From NCBI GenBank assembly GCA_943371025.1, contig CALRTC020000003.1, positions 248,001-312,000 on the forward strand: a stretch of 64,000 bases of DNA, written 5' to 3'. A program made the translations under genes and the position numbers. Source of the stretch: Niveispirillum sp943371025 (GTDB lineage: Bacteria > Pseudomonadota > Alphaproteobacteria > Azospirillales > Azospirillaceae). A model generated the notes under the pieces. That model saw only the letters and a list, made by a program, of their open reading frames with translations. It was not told the DNA's origin and searched no databases. This document shows positions 56,290 to 64,000 of this stretch, one piece after another (within the stretch, counting starts at the first letter, position 1; each line of letters starts with the position of its first letter).

Positions 56290-57252
56290 ATGTCCCTGCT
56301 GACGCCGAACCCGGTTTACAAGCCTTTCCGCTATCCCTGGGCCTACGAGGCCTGGCTGACCCAGCAGCGAATCCACTGGCTGCCGGAGGAAGTGCCGCTG
56401 GCTGACGACGTCAAGGACTGGCGCAACAACCTGACGGATGGCGAGCGGAACCTGCTGACGCAGATTTTCCGCTTCTTTACGCAGGCCGACGTGGAAGTGA
56501 ACAATTGCTACATGCGGCATTACAGCCGCGTGTTCCAGCCAACCGAGGTCTGCATGATGCTGGCCGCCTTCTCCGCCATGGAGACGGTGCATATCGCGGC
56601 CTACAGCCATCTGCTGGACACGATCGGCATGCCGGAGGTGGAGTATTCCGCGTTCCTTCATTACAAGGCGATGAAGGACAAGTACGACTACATGCACGAA
56701 TTCAATGTCGACAGCAAAAAGGACATTGCCAAGACCCTGGCCGTGTTCGGCGCCTTTACCGAGGGGCTGCAGCTGTTCGCCAGCTTCGCCATCCTGATGA
56801 ACTTCCCCCGCTTCGGGAAGATGAAGGGCATGGGCCAGATCGTCACCTGGTCTGTGCGCGATGAAAGCCTGCACACGCAGTCGATCATCCAGCTGTTCAA
56901 GACCTTCATCTCCGAAAACCCTGAGGTCTGGGATGAGGAGTTCCAGCGCGAGCTGTATGTGGCATGCGAGACCATCGTGCATCACGAGGATGCCTTCATC
57001 GACCTGGCCTTTGAAATGGGTGCGGTGAAGGGTCTGGATGGCGAGGATGTGAAGAAATACATCCGCTATATCGCCGACCGCCGTCTGGCCCAGTTGGGCC
57101 TGCAGCCGATCTACAAGACCGACAAGAACCCGCTGCCCTGGATGGATGCCATCCTGAACGGCGTGGAGCACACCAACTTCTTCGAAAACCGCGCCACGGA
57201 ATATTCCAAGGCGGCGACGAAGGGATCGTGGGAAGACGCGTTCGCGGATTGA
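56290..57252 (+). CDS. nrdB: Class I ribonucleotide reductase radical subunit
   Basis: 320 aa R2 subunit that holds the diiron/tyrosyl-radical cofactor. Carboxylate ligands appear in FFTQADVEVNN, METVHIAAY (ExxH), FTEGLQLFASF and RDESLHTQ (ExxH). The Tyr four residues after the first ExxH His (HIAAY) fits the radical Tyr, so a canonical class Ia/b R2. NrdA is 37 kb away rather than next to it. The ATG at 56290 follows a probable NrdR box, and a terminator follows the stop. Partner of the ATP-cone-less NrdA in this window. Confidence 0.94.
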   Translation: MSLLTPNPVYKPFRYPWAYEAWLTQQRIHWLPEEVPLADDVKDWRNNLTDGERNLLTQIFRFFTQADVEVNNCYMRHYSRVFQPTEVCMMLAAFSAMETVHIAAYSHLLDTIGMPEVEYSAFLHYKAMKDKYDYMHEFNVDSKKDIAKTLAVFGAFTEGLQLFASFAILMNFPRFGKMKGMGQIVTWSVRDESLHTQSIIQLFKTFISENPEVWDEEFQRELYVACETIVHHEDAFIDLAFEMGAVKGLDGEDVKKYIRYIADRRLAQLGLQPIYKTDKNPLPWMDAILNGVEHTNFFENRATEYSKAATKGSWEDAFAD

Positions 57253-57269
57253 TCACGCGAACACCCGTA

Positions 57270-57317
57270 AAAAGGCAAAGGCCGCGCGTCCCATCGGGTG
57301 CGCGGCCTTTGCCTTTC
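57270..57317. terminator. Bidirectional rho-independent terminator after nrdB
   Basis: The stem AAAGGCAAAGGCCGCGC pairs with GCGCGGCCTTTGCCTTT around a 9-base loop (17 bp). Because of the A and T tails it can serve both nrdB and the convergent RidA-like gene. Confidence 0.85.
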
Positions 57318-57325
57318 CGGGCCCG

Positions 57326-57790
57326 TCACTTCTTCGGCAGTTTCGCCGTCAGCTTGATCTCCGTGATGCCCGTGTCGGGGACCAGACGGGTGATGCCGAT
57401 GGCGGTCCAGGCGGGGTAGGGTGCCTTGATATAGTTCTTCTTCACGGCCACGAAAGCATCCAGCTGCCCCGGCACGTCGGTGTGGAAGGTGGTCATGTCC
57501 ACCACATCGTCCCAGGTCAGACCGGCGCGGGTCAGGATGGTGGTCAGCCTTTCCATGGCGCGGGTATAGGCGACCTTCAAGTCCGTCTCCCCCGGCCGCA
57601 GTCCGGCCACCACGCCCGACAGATAGGCTGTGTCGCCGGTGATGACAGCGTCGGCAAAGCCCCATTCGTTGAAAACGGCCAATGCGCGCGGATCCTCAGG
57701 CATCAGCACTGTCGCTTCCTGCCGCGCCCCGGCCAGGGCAGGGGCAGACAGGGCGAGCAGGGATGCTGCGAACAGAGCGGAGCGGAACAT
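57326..57790 (-). CDS. Exported RidA/YjgF-family protein lacking the catalytic Arg
   Basis: 154 aa. A clear signal peptide (MFRSALFAASLLALSAPALA) precedes a RidA fold: DAVITGDTAYLSGVVAG, YTRAMERLTTILTRAGL, DVVDMTTFHTDVP and the final PYPAWTAIGITRLVPDTGI. In active RidA, a conserved Arg in the PAR motif (Arg105 in E. coli) binds the imine/enamine carboxylate; here that position is Trp (PAW). Periplasmic RidA-like proteins without the Arg are not expected to deaminate 2-aminoacrylate. Possible role: small-molecule binding in the envelope. Convergent with nrdB. Confidence 0.82.
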   Translation of the reverse strand: MFRSALFAASLLALSAPALAGARQEATVLMPEDPRALAVFNEWGFADAVITGDTAYLSGVVAGLRPGETDLKVAYTRAMERLTTILTRAGLTWDDVVDMTTFHTDVPGQLDAFVAVKKNYIKAPYPAWTAIGITRLVPDTGITEIKLTAKLPKK

Positions 57791-57876
57791 GAAAAATCCT
57801 TCGGCATGGTTAACGCCGAAGGATTAGCAGAAGCATCATTGCCTGACTGTTTCAGCCTGTAACGGGCCGGTTTCGT

Positions 57877-58007
57877 ACCAATCTCCCTTGCTCGTGACCG
57901 ACCAAGGGAGATTTCGTGTTCCCTCAGGTGCCGGGCGCCGCCATCCGGCGGCTTGGCTTGCCGCGCACGGGCGCCGGCCTCCAAGGATCATGGACAATGA
58001 CCCTTGG
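57877..58007 (+). repeat. Modular palindromic repeat, copy 5 (hairpin, core, hairpin)
   Basis: Left hairpin ATCTCCCTTG...CAAGGGAGAT (57880-57914), then TGTTCCCTCA and the core (GCCGGGCGCCGCCATCCGGC, GGCTTGGCTTG) to about 57970, then a right hairpin CCAAGG...CCTTGG (57980-58006). It lies between the RidA-like gene and the thioredoxin-like gene and overlaps the end of neither. Confidence 0.8.
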
Positions 58008-58008
58008 T

Positions 58009-58524
58009 TTAGCCGGCCTTCCCGCCCCATTCCGTCAGGAAGGCGCGGATCTTGGCCACGTCATGGCCCTTGCCCTTGTCGGCGGGCAGCTCCAGCGCGC
58101 CGGTATCCTGGCTGTGCAGCAGCTTGCCATCCGCATCCAGCACGAACAGATGCGGATAGCCTGCCACGGCCGGGTATTGCGACAGGAACGCCTTGTTCTG
58201 GTTCACCTTCGTGTCGTAATGCACCTTCAGCGTGACGAAGGCGGCATCGCGCTGCGCGGCCAGATCGGCATTGCTGGCGAAGGTGCCGTCCAGCAGCTTG
58301 CACCAGATGCACCAATCGCCGCCGACATCGATCAGCACGCGCTTGCCCGACGCCTTGGCCTCAGCCAGTGCGTCCTTCAGGTCGGCGGCCGCATCGCGGG
58401 CCGGGTCGAATTTTTCGGACCAGACGGCGCCCGTGGCGGCGACAGCCTGCATGACGGGGGCGGACAGAAGGCCGGCGGCGACGGGCAGGGCCAGCAGGGT
58501 GCGGCGCAGAAGGCGGGTGCGCAT
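58009..58524 (-). CDS. Thioredoxin-like exported protein
   Basis: 171 aa. A signal peptide (RTLLALPVAAGLLSAPVM region) precedes a thioredoxin fold with GGDWCIWCKLLD (CxxC) around residue 70, YPAVAGYPHLFVLDADG with cis-Pro, and the mid helix. It belongs to the thioredoxin_7/DsbD-gamma-like group that acts in periplasmic redox or in cofactor assembly. ATG 58524 (MRTRLLRRT) preferred over 58536. Next to a small secreted protein with four cysteines. Confidence 0.8.
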   Translation of the reverse strand: MRTRLLRRTLLALPVAAGLLSAPVMQAVAATGAVWSEKFDPARDAAADLKDALAEAKASGKRVLIDVGGDWCIWCKLLDGTFASNADLAAQRDAAFVTLKVHYDTKVNQNKAFLSQYPAVAGYPHLFVLDADGKLLHSQDTGALELPADKGKGHDVAKIRAFLTEWGGKAG

Positions 58525-58554
58525 CGGGCGCTCCATGGTTCGGGGCGTTGGGGG

Positions 58555-58962
58555 TCAGGACAGGCCGACGGTCAGATCACAGGCGGTGGACCCGATGCCG
58601 CGGTTGAAGAAGCGGATGACCATGCCGCCGGCATCCCGCACGACCAGCACCTGCGTCTGGCCGGGGCCCAGCGACATCTGCCGGCCTGTAGCGGCCAGCG
58701 TGCTTTCCGTGATGGAATATTCCAGCACGCAGCGCTTGTTGCCCTTGTTCTCAAAGGTTACATCGCCGGGGCCGGGGATCTTGAACTCAAAGCTCTTGCC
58801 CACGGTGAAATCGACACGGCCCTGGCAGGGATTGTCCTTCTGCACCTCGCAGCCATACTCGCCCTGCGGCGGGCGGGGGCCGGCCTGCTGGGCCGTCGCG
58901 GCGGCGACGCCGGCAAGGCCGGACAGCAGGAGAAGGGCGGACAGGGTCAGGCTGCGGGACAT
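58555..58962 (-). CDS. Small secreted protein (135 aa)
   Basis: 135 aa with a signal peptide (MSRSLTLSALLLLSGLAGVA, then AATAQQ). The mature protein has cysteines in YGCEVQ, NPCQGRV, KRCVLEY and STACDLT, which may form two disulfides, and a beta-rich pattern (FEFKIPGPGDVTFENKGN). I do not recognise the family. It starts after the thioredoxin-like gene in the same direction (30 bp gap), so the thioredoxin may act on its disulfides. Function unknown. Confidence 0.6.
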   Translation of the reverse strand: MSRSLTLSALLLLSGLAGVAAATAQQAGPRPPQGEYGCEVQKDNPCQGRVDFTVGKSFEFKIPGPGDVTFENKGNKRCVLEYSITESTLAATGRQMSLGPGQTQVLVVRDAGGMVIRFFNRGIGSTACDLTVGLS

Positions 58963-59044
58963 GGGTGGGGCAACTCCTGCATCGGGTCTGGGAATCAATA
59001 GACCCGCCGGCACTGGCGCGGCAAGGCCCATCCCTTCACGCACT

Positions 59045-59905
59045 TCACCCCACGCGGCTGGCGCGGAACAGGGTGGAGGGGCGCACCAGCTCCTCCTGCG
59101 CGGCGATGATCTGCAATTCGCGCTGGCCGCTGTCGCGCGTGGCGCGGAACACGGCATAGATGGCCGACGCCGCATGCGACAGGGCCGACGCCCCGTCACC
59201 GGTTTCCAGGAATTTGGCCAGGAACAGGGCCGCCACGCAGTCGCCGGCCCCATTGGGCAAGGGCGACAGGTTCAGGCGCGGCGTGTCCACCAGGAAGGCG
59301 CCCTCCGGCCCGTCCAGCAGCATTTCGATGCGGTCGCCGGCGGCGTCCGCGCGCGTCAGACTGGTGACCATGACCCAACGCGGCCCCAGCCGGCGGGCCA
59401 GCCGCGTGGCCGCCAGGGCAGAAGCCAGGTCGGTGACCGTCATTCCGGTCAGATATTCCAGCTCGAACTGGTTGGGGGTGATGATGTCGGCCTGCGGCAC
59501 GGCGCGGTCGCGGAAGAATTCCGGGATGCCGGGGCGCACGAAGAAGCCGCGGCCGACATCGCCCATCACCGGATCGCAGCAATAAAGCGCGTCCACCTTG
59601 CCCTGCTTCACCCGCTCCACCGCGGACAGGACGACGTCGCCCAGGGTTGCATCGCCCATATAACCGGTCAGCACGGCGTGCACGCCATCCATGGCGCCGC
59701 GCGCCTCCACCCCCTTCAGGACGTCGGCAATATGGTCCGGCGGCAGCACCATGCCGGTCCAGGCGCCATAGCCTGTGTGGTTGGAAAACTGTACAGTGTT
59801 GACGGCAATGGCATCGAAGCCCAGCCTTTCCAGGGGGAAAACGGCGGCACGATTGCCGACATGCCCGAAGGCGACGTGGGACTGGATGGTCAGAATGGTC
59901 CGCAT
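59045..59905 (-). CDS. pdxY: Pyridoxal kinase PdxY-like
   Basis: 286 aa ribokinase-fold enzyme that phosphorylates pyridoxal in vitamin B6 salvage. Segments: ILTIQSHVAFGHVGNRAAVF at the start, QFSNHTGYGAWTG, YCCDPVMGD, ADIITPNQFELEYLTG and the GAGDCVAALFLAKFL anion hole with the catalytic Asp in NGAGDCV. The GDVGRGFFV region is also typical. ATG 59911 or a GTG at 59914 are possible longer starts. Cytosolic. Upstream is the divergent chemoreceptor gene. Confidence 0.9.
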   Translation of the reverse strand: MRTILTIQSHVAFGHVGNRAAVFPLERLGFDAIAVNTVQFSNHTGYGAWTGMVLPPDHIADVLKGVEARGAMDGVHAVLTGYMGDATLGDVVLSAVERVKQGKVDALYCCDPVMGDVGRGFFVRPGIPEFFRDRAVPQADIITPNQFELEYLTGMTVTDLASALAATRLARRLGPRWVMVTSLTRADAAGDRIEMLLDGPEGAFLVDTPRLNLSPLPNGAGDCVAALFLAKFLETGDGASALSHAASAIYAVFRATRDSGQRELQIIAAQEELVRPSTLFRASRVG

Positions 59906-60080
59906 CGGCATCACCGTTTACTTGTCCTTCCCCTTTGCTACGCCCACCATCGACCTACCTTCAATGCCCAATGCGTCACCCGGACACTGTGCGGTGCATC
60001 ACTGCCATTGACGACGGTTTGCGCGCCACCTTTGCTACAGCCATCTTCCCCCAAATGGGGTAATCCAATCGTCTGAGGAT

Positions 60081-61796
60081 ATGACATCCATGACCAGCCT
60101 TCGCGATGCCAAGATCAAGACCCGCGTCCTGATCGGCTTTGGTGTGTTGCTGGCCCTGCTGGTCATCCTGACCGGCATCGGCATGCAGAAGGTCAGCCTG
60201 ATCGAACACAGCCTGACCCAGATCAATGAGGTCAACGGCGTCAAGCAGCGCTACGCCATCAATTTCCGCGGCAGCGTGCATGACCGCGCCATTGCGCTGC
60301 GCGATGTGGTGCTGGTGGATGATCCCAAGATCATGGACCAGATCGTGGGCGATATCCGCAAGCTGGAAGCCGCCTATGCGGAATCGGCCAAGAAGCTGGA
60401 CGCCATGTTCGCCGCCGGGACCGACATCCTGCCGGAAGAGCGGCAGATCCTGACCTCCATCAAGGAGATCGAGGCCAAGACCCTGCCCGGCATCGAGAAG
60501 GTGATCGAGCTGCACCGGGCCGGCAAGACACCGGAAGCGCGCGAGCTGCTGCTGTCGACAGTGCGCCTGGATCTGGTCGAATGGCTGGCCCGCATCAATC
60601 GCTTCATCGACAAGCAGGAACGCGACAACACCATCATCGGTGACGCCACCCGCAGCCAGGCGCGCGGCTTTTCCCAGCTGATGCTGATCGTCTGCGGCTT
60701 CTGTCTGCTGGTGGGCGGCGGCTTCGGCTGGTGGACTGTCGGTTCCATCCTGCCACTGCGCCGCCTGACCGACAGCATGCTGCGTCTGGCCGAAGGCGAT
60801 CTGTCCACGGAAATCCCGGAATCCCGTTCCCAGAACGAGGTGGGCGACATCACGTCGGCCGTGCAGGTGTTCAAGCGCAACGCCCTGGAGGCGCGCAACC
60901 TGCGTGACGAGCAGACCGCCGCGGAGGCGCGGGCCAAGCAGGCGCGCCAGGCTGAGATGGCCGCCCTGGCCCAGCGGTTTGAGGATGATGTGAAGGCGGT
61001 GGTGACGGCGGTCGGCACCTCTTCGGCCCATATCCGGGAATCGGCCGAGATGCTGAAGACAACGGCCGGCAATACGGGCGAACGCGTGGACACGGTGGAG
61101 AGTTCCGCCACCCAGGCGACCGAGAATGTGCAGTCGGTGGCCAGTGCCGCCGGCCAATTGGCCAATTCCATCCAGGAGATCGCCCGCCAGATCGAGGATA
61201 CCGCCGCCCGGACCCAGCGGGCAGCCGAACAGGCTGCTGTCACCAACGAGATCGTGGATGGCTTGTCGACCAAGGCGGAACGCATCGGCGACGTGCTGGG
61301 CCTGATCAGCGACATTGCCAGCCAAACCAACCTGCTGGCGCTCAACGCCACCATCGAGGCGGCGCGGGCGGGAGAGGCCGGCAAGGGCTTTGCCGTCGTG
61401 GCGTCGGAGGTGAAGATACTGGCCAGCCAGACGGCACGCGCCACGGATGATATTGCCCAGCACATCAACGAAATCCAGTCGGCCACGGGCGAGGCGGTGC
61501 GCGCCATCAAGGAGATCGCGACCACCGTCGGTCAGGTCAACCAGATATCCTCTGCCATCGCGGCAGCCGTGGAGGAACAGAACGCCGCCACCAACGAGAT
61601 CGCCCGAAGCGCCCGCGATGCCTCACGCGGGGTGGAAACCGTGACCATGGCGGTGGTCGATGTGCGCGAAGGCACCAACCAGACCGATGCCGAATCGCGT
61701 CAGTTGCTGACGGCATCGGCGGAGCTGTCCGGCCATGCCGAGGCGTTGAAGACCCAGGTCGACCGTTTCCTGACGTCCGTGCGGTCGGGGACCTGA
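60081..61796 (+). CDS. Methyl-accepting chemotaxis protein
   Basis: 571 aa receptor. TM1 around residues 16-36 and TM2 around 200-222 flank a roughly 165-residue periplasmic domain that is helical and looks like a four-helix bundle. A HAMP domain follows (about 222-275), then the cytoplasmic signalling domain with the hairpin tip EIARQIEDTAARTQ...DIASQTNLLALNATIEAARAG. Methylation-site Glu/Gln pairs are likely in the flanking helices. No CheW-binding or chemotaxis genes are nearby. Ligand unknown. ATG 60090 is an alternative start. Confidence 0.92.
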   Translation: MTSMTSLRDAKIKTRVLIGFGVLLALLVILTGIGMQKVSLIEHSLTQINEVNGVKQRYAINFRGSVHDRAIALRDVVLVDDPKIMDQIVGDIRKLEAAYAESAKKLDAMFAAGTDILPEERQILTSIKEIEAKTLPGIEKVIELHRAGKTPEARELLLSTVRLDLVEWLARINRFIDKQERDNTIIGDATRSQARGFSQLMLIVCGFCLLVGGGFGWWTVGSILPLRRLTDSMLRLAEGDLSTEIPESRSQNEVGDITSAVQVFKRNALEARNLRDEQTAAEARAKQARQAEMAALAQRFEDDVKAVVTAVGTSSAHIRESAEMLKTTAGNTGERVDTVESSATQATENVQSVASAAGQLANSIQEIARQIEDTAARTQRAAEQAAVTNEIVDGLSTKAERIGDVLGLISDIASQTNLLALNATIEAARAGEAGKGFAVVASEVKILASQTARATDDIAQHINEIQSATGEAVRAIKEIATTVGQVNQISSAIAAAVEEQNAATNEIARSARDASRGVETVTMAVVDVREGTNQTDAESRQLLTASAELSGHAEALKTQVDRFLTSVRSGT

Positions 61797-61861
61797 CGGC
61801 GGGTTGCCGCCCTGGGGGTGGTCGGTTAGGGTGGGGCCGTTCGACAGACCGGGATACCGCC

Positions 61862-62725
61862 ATGACCCTCCGCCCCCGCCGTTCCGCCCTGTACATGCCC
61901 GGTGCCAATGCCCGCGCGCTGGACAAGGCCCGTACGCTTGCCGCCGACGTCCTGATCCTGGATCTGGAGGATTCGGTCGCGCCCGACGCCAAGGACATGG
62001 CCCGCGCCCAGGTGATGGAGGCCGTGCACCAGGGTGGCTATGGCAGCCGGGAGCTGGTGATCCGGGTCAATGGCATCGACACCCCCTGGGGCCACGCTGA
62101 CCTGACGGCCGCCGCCCTGTCGGGTGCCGATGCCGTGCTGGTGCCCAAGGTGGACAGTGCCGAAGGCGTGCGTCTGGCTGATCGTGTGCTGCGGGCCGCC
62201 GGTGCGCCGGACAATCTGCGCCTGTGGGTGATGATGGAGACGCCGCGTGCCATGCTGGCGGCCGCTGAGATTGCGGGCGCCTGTCCGCGGCTGGAATGCC
62301 TGGTCATGGGCACATCGGACCTGACCAAGGACCTGAACGCGCTGGTCACGCGCGACCGCCTGCCCATGGTGACCGGTCTGGGCCTGTGCATGCTGGCCGC
62401 CCGCGCCCATGGGCTGACGGCGCTGGACGGTGTGCATGTCGATCTGGACGATGCCGAAGGCTTCGCCGCCGCCTGCCGTCAGGGCCGCGAGCTGGGCTTC
62501 GACGGCAAGACCCTGATCCATCCCAAGCAGTTGGACGCCGCCAACGCGGCCTTCGCGCCGACGGCCGAGGAAGTGGCCCGGGCCCGGCGCATCATCGCCG
62601 CCCATGCGGAGGCCGCCGCCGTCGGCAAGGGCATCACCGTCGTCGACGGCAAGCTGGTCGAGGCGCTGCATGTGGAAACGGCCCGGCGCACGGTGGCGCT
62701 GGGCGAGGTGGTTGGGGTCGGTTGA
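61862..62725 (+). CDS. HpcH/HpaI aldolase, CitE-like (malyl-CoA/beta-methylmalyl-CoA lyase family)
   Basis: 287 aa CitE-like lyase. The N-terminal RRSALYMPGANARALDKA motif contains the Arg and the start of the CoA site; LILDLEDSVAPDAK supplies Mg ligands; VRVNGIDTPWGHADL and VLVPKVDSAEGV follow; VMMETPRAML contains the second acidic Mg ligand; GKTLIHPKQLDAAN ends the barrel. It cleaves or forms acyl-CoA esters of malate or methylmalate; whether lyase or thioesterase cannot be told. Convergent with pal, with a hairpin between. Confidence 0.85.
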   Translation: MTLRPRRSALYMPGANARALDKARTLAADVLILDLEDSVAPDAKDMARAQVMEAVHQGGYGSRELVIRVNGIDTPWGHADLTAAALSGADAVLVPKVDSAEGVRLADRVLRAAGAPDNLRLWVMMETPRAMLAAAEIAGACPRLECLVMGTSDLTKDLNALVTRDRLPMVTGLGLCMLAARAHGLTALDGVHVDLDDAEGFAAACRQGRELGFDGKTLIHPKQLDAANAAFAPTAEEVARARRIIAAHAEAAAVGKGITVVDGKLVEALHVETARRTVALGEVVGVG

Positions 62726-62740
62726 CGGCAATCCCCCGGT

Positions 62741-62769
62741 CCCGGCGGGGGTGTCTGGCCCCCGCCGGG
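62741..62769. terminator. Convergent-gene hairpin, weak terminator
   Basis: Perfect 11-bp stem CCCGGCGGGGG/CCCCCGCCGGG with a 7-base loop, between the CitE-like gene and pal. No strong T-run on either side. Confidence 0.5.
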
Positions 62770-62777
62770 AAGGTGAC

Positions 62778-63302
62778 TTAATTCACCACGCTGACGGCGC
62801 GGCGGTTCTGCTGCCAGACATCGGCGCCGGAACCGGCCACGGCCGGGCGTTCCTTGCCGAAGCTGATGGTCTGAAGGCGGTTGCCATCGACACCGGCCGC
62901 AGCCAGATAGCGGCGCACGCTGTCGGCGCGCTTCTGACCCAGGGCCAGATTGTATTCGCGCGTCCCGCGCTCGTCGCAATGGCCTTCGATGGTCAGGGTT
63001 ACGGCCGGATTGGCGCGCAGGAACGCTGCCTGCTTGTCCAGCGTGGCGGCCCCTTCCGGTGACACTTCGAACTGGTCCAGGGCAAAGAAGACCCGGTCGC
63101 CGATCTGCGCCAGCTGCTGCTGGGGCGAGAGGTTGGACAGGTCCTGTCGCTCCACGCCGCCAGTGCCGGTGCCTGTGCTGCCGGGGAACGGCGTGCTGTA
63201 GCCGGTGCCGGTGGTGCTGGCGCTCTGTTCACTGTCGCGGACAGAGGAGCAGGCCGCCAGCAGCATCATCGGCGCCAGCAGCAGGATATTCTTCAGCTTC
63301 AT
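62778..63302 (-). CDS. pal: Peptidoglycan-associated lipoprotein Pal (OmpA-like)
   Basis: 174 aa outer-membrane lipoprotein of the Tol-Pal system. The signal peptide has lipobox LAAC (LLAPMMLLAACSS). A Ser/Thr/Gly-rich linker precedes the OmpA domain: RVFFALDQFEVSPEG, LTIEGHCDERGTREYNLALG (DAP-binding Asp/Arg) and RRYLAAAGV, ending QNRRAVSVV. ATG 63302 was chosen by lipoprotein position. Unusually, tolB is not immediately upstream: the gene to the right is YqgE/AlgH. Confidence 0.95.
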   Translation of the reverse strand: MKLKNILLLAPMMLLAACSSVRDSEQSASTTGTGYSTPFPGSTGTGTGGVERQDLSNLSPQQQLAQIGDRVFFALDQFEVSPEGAATLDKQAAFLRANPAVTLTIEGHCDERGTREYNLALGQKRADSVRRYLAAAGVDGNRLQTISFGKERPAVAGSGADVWQQNRRAVSVVN

Positions 63303-63478
63303 TTCTTGATCTCTCATTCCCAGATGTTTTCCGCCGGCAATGCCGACAGCCCCACATCATCCAAGCCTGCGATTGCGGCGGGACTTGGACCAAAGCCGGG
63401 CCTGTGTTGGGCATGCAGACGGCCGATCCGCAGAGGCCAGGGAAGATGGCACGGATCGACCATTCAGTGGCGGCCGGA

Positions 63479-64000
63479 TCAGGCGTGGCCGATATCCCCG
63501 GAAAGCATGGACAGGTTGATACCCAGCGTCGCCAGCGCACGCTCCCACTTATGGTCCAGGTCCGGGTCGAACAGGATCGCATCGTTGGCCGGGGCGTGCA
63601 GCCAGCCGTTGTGCTGCATCTCCTGGTCCAGCTGGCCGGGGCCCCAGCCGGCATAGCCCAGGGCCAGGATGGCGCGTTCCGGCCCCCGCCCGTCGGCCAC
63701 GGCGCGCAGGATGTCGACGGTGGCGGTCAGCACCGCCTGGTCATTCACCTGCATGCTGCCTTCGCGGTTGTAATCCGGGGAATGCAGCACGAAACCCCGG
63801 CCTGATTCGACCGGCCCGCCGAAATGGACCCGCAATTCGCGCGCGGGCTTGGAAACGTCGATATCCAGCTGGCGGAGAAGGTGGGCGAAATCGATGCCGT
63901 CGAACGGCTTGTTGACCACCAGCCCCATGGCCCCGTCGGCATTGTGCGCGCAGATGAAGATCACGGATTTTTCAAACCGTGGATCGGGCATCTGCGGCAT
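63479..64000 (-). CDS. YqgE/AlgH family protein (UPF0301), 5' end outside window
   Basis: 173 residues visible. UPF0301 family features: MPQMPDPRFEKSVIFICAHN, GAMGLVVNKPFD, VHFGGPVESGRGFVLHSPD and LALGYAGWGPGQLDQEM. Most family members begin 10-20 residues earlier (GxxLIAMPQM), so the true start lies past base 64000. Function unknown; AlgH affects alginate or envelope traits in Pseudomonas. No signal peptide in the visible part. Confidence 0.88.
   Translation of the reverse strand: MPQMPDPRFEKSVIFICAHNADGAMGLVVNKPFDGIDFAHLLRQLDIDVSKPARELRVHFGGPVESGRGFVLHSPDYNREGSMQVNDQAVLTATVDILRAVADGRGPERAILALGYAGWGPGQLDQEMQHNGWLHAPANDAILFDPDLDHKWERALATLGINLSMLSGDIGHA

Noticed and set aside
1..64000. tRNA, rRNA, CRISPR array, prophage or insertion sequence
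   Set aside because: No characteristic sequences, integrases or transposases and no direct-repeat arrays were found by reading. A covariance-model scan would be needed to exclude small RNAs.

Overview
The window is high-GC (about 65% by eye), dense single-chromosome bacterial DNA. Gene content points to a free-living alphaproteobacterium of the Rhodospirillales/Azospirillaceae type: a dapF-mtaB-ftsY operon, unlinked class I nrdA and nrdB, tandem M16 peptidases, Pal, AMP nucleosidase, an ECF41 sigma factor and many small palindromic intergenic repeats. The lineage is inferred from gene families and synteny; no rRNA or other marker settles it. I see no tRNA, rRNA, CRISPR array, insertion sequence or prophage.

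Layout. 1-2615: a metal (Mn/Zn/Fe) ABC transporter read leftward, with its permease cut by the window edge. 2712-4416: a HAD phosphatase and a nucleoside hydrolase, divergent. 4699-7278: two paralogous pentapeptide-repeat proteins, followed by a dipeptide epimerase, a membrane protein and a VCBS/ASPIC repeat protein. 11092-16858: a tightly coupled five-gene operon (MFS transporter, NTP_transf_5-like nucleotidyltransferase, HprK-like kinase, aminoglycoside-phosphotransferase-like kinase, UGT-type glycosyltransferase). This is the most likely undescribed system here. 17221-19077: nrdA. 19151-27348: a polysaccharide deacetylase, two EF-hand lipoproteins, a LysR/MFS/GST group, two small secreted paralogs, and an AhpD-like protein with an ECF41 sigma factor and a matching promoter. 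27352-35768: a FemAB-like acyltransferase, epmA, an orphan peptide-binding protein, a beta/gamma-crystallin-like exported protein, an M16 peptidase pair and an alpha/beta hydrolase with an odd nucleophile motif. 36136-37812: a ParA-like ATPase with an open reading frame continuing past its stop, then an ftsE with no ftsX. 37983-41957: acyl-CoA metabolism (acyl-CoA synthetase divergent from thiolase and nitronate monooxygenase). 42032-51163: RNA modification and housekeeping (rRNA pseudouridine synthase, tlyA, amn, ftsY, mtaB, dapF, rsmC). 51232-64000: GtrA, a large class A PBP-like protein, alpha-carbonic anhydrase, nrdB, an exported RidA-like protein, a thioredoxin-like protein, pdxY, a chemoreceptor, a CitE-like lyase, pal and YqgE/AlgH.

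Shared themes. (i) A modular palindromic repeat (hairpin, GC-rich core, hairpin) recurs at 4424-4697 (inverted pair), 37814-37970, 54955-55063 and 57877-58007, with simpler relatives at 3392-3437 and 24712-24794. (ii) nrdA and nrdB lie about 37 kb apart but both promoters carry DnaA boxes; nrdB also has a near-consensus NrdR box. (iii) Several enzymes lack a residue that defines catalysis in their family: the thiolase, the RidA-like protein, the alpha/beta hydrolase and one M16 subunit.
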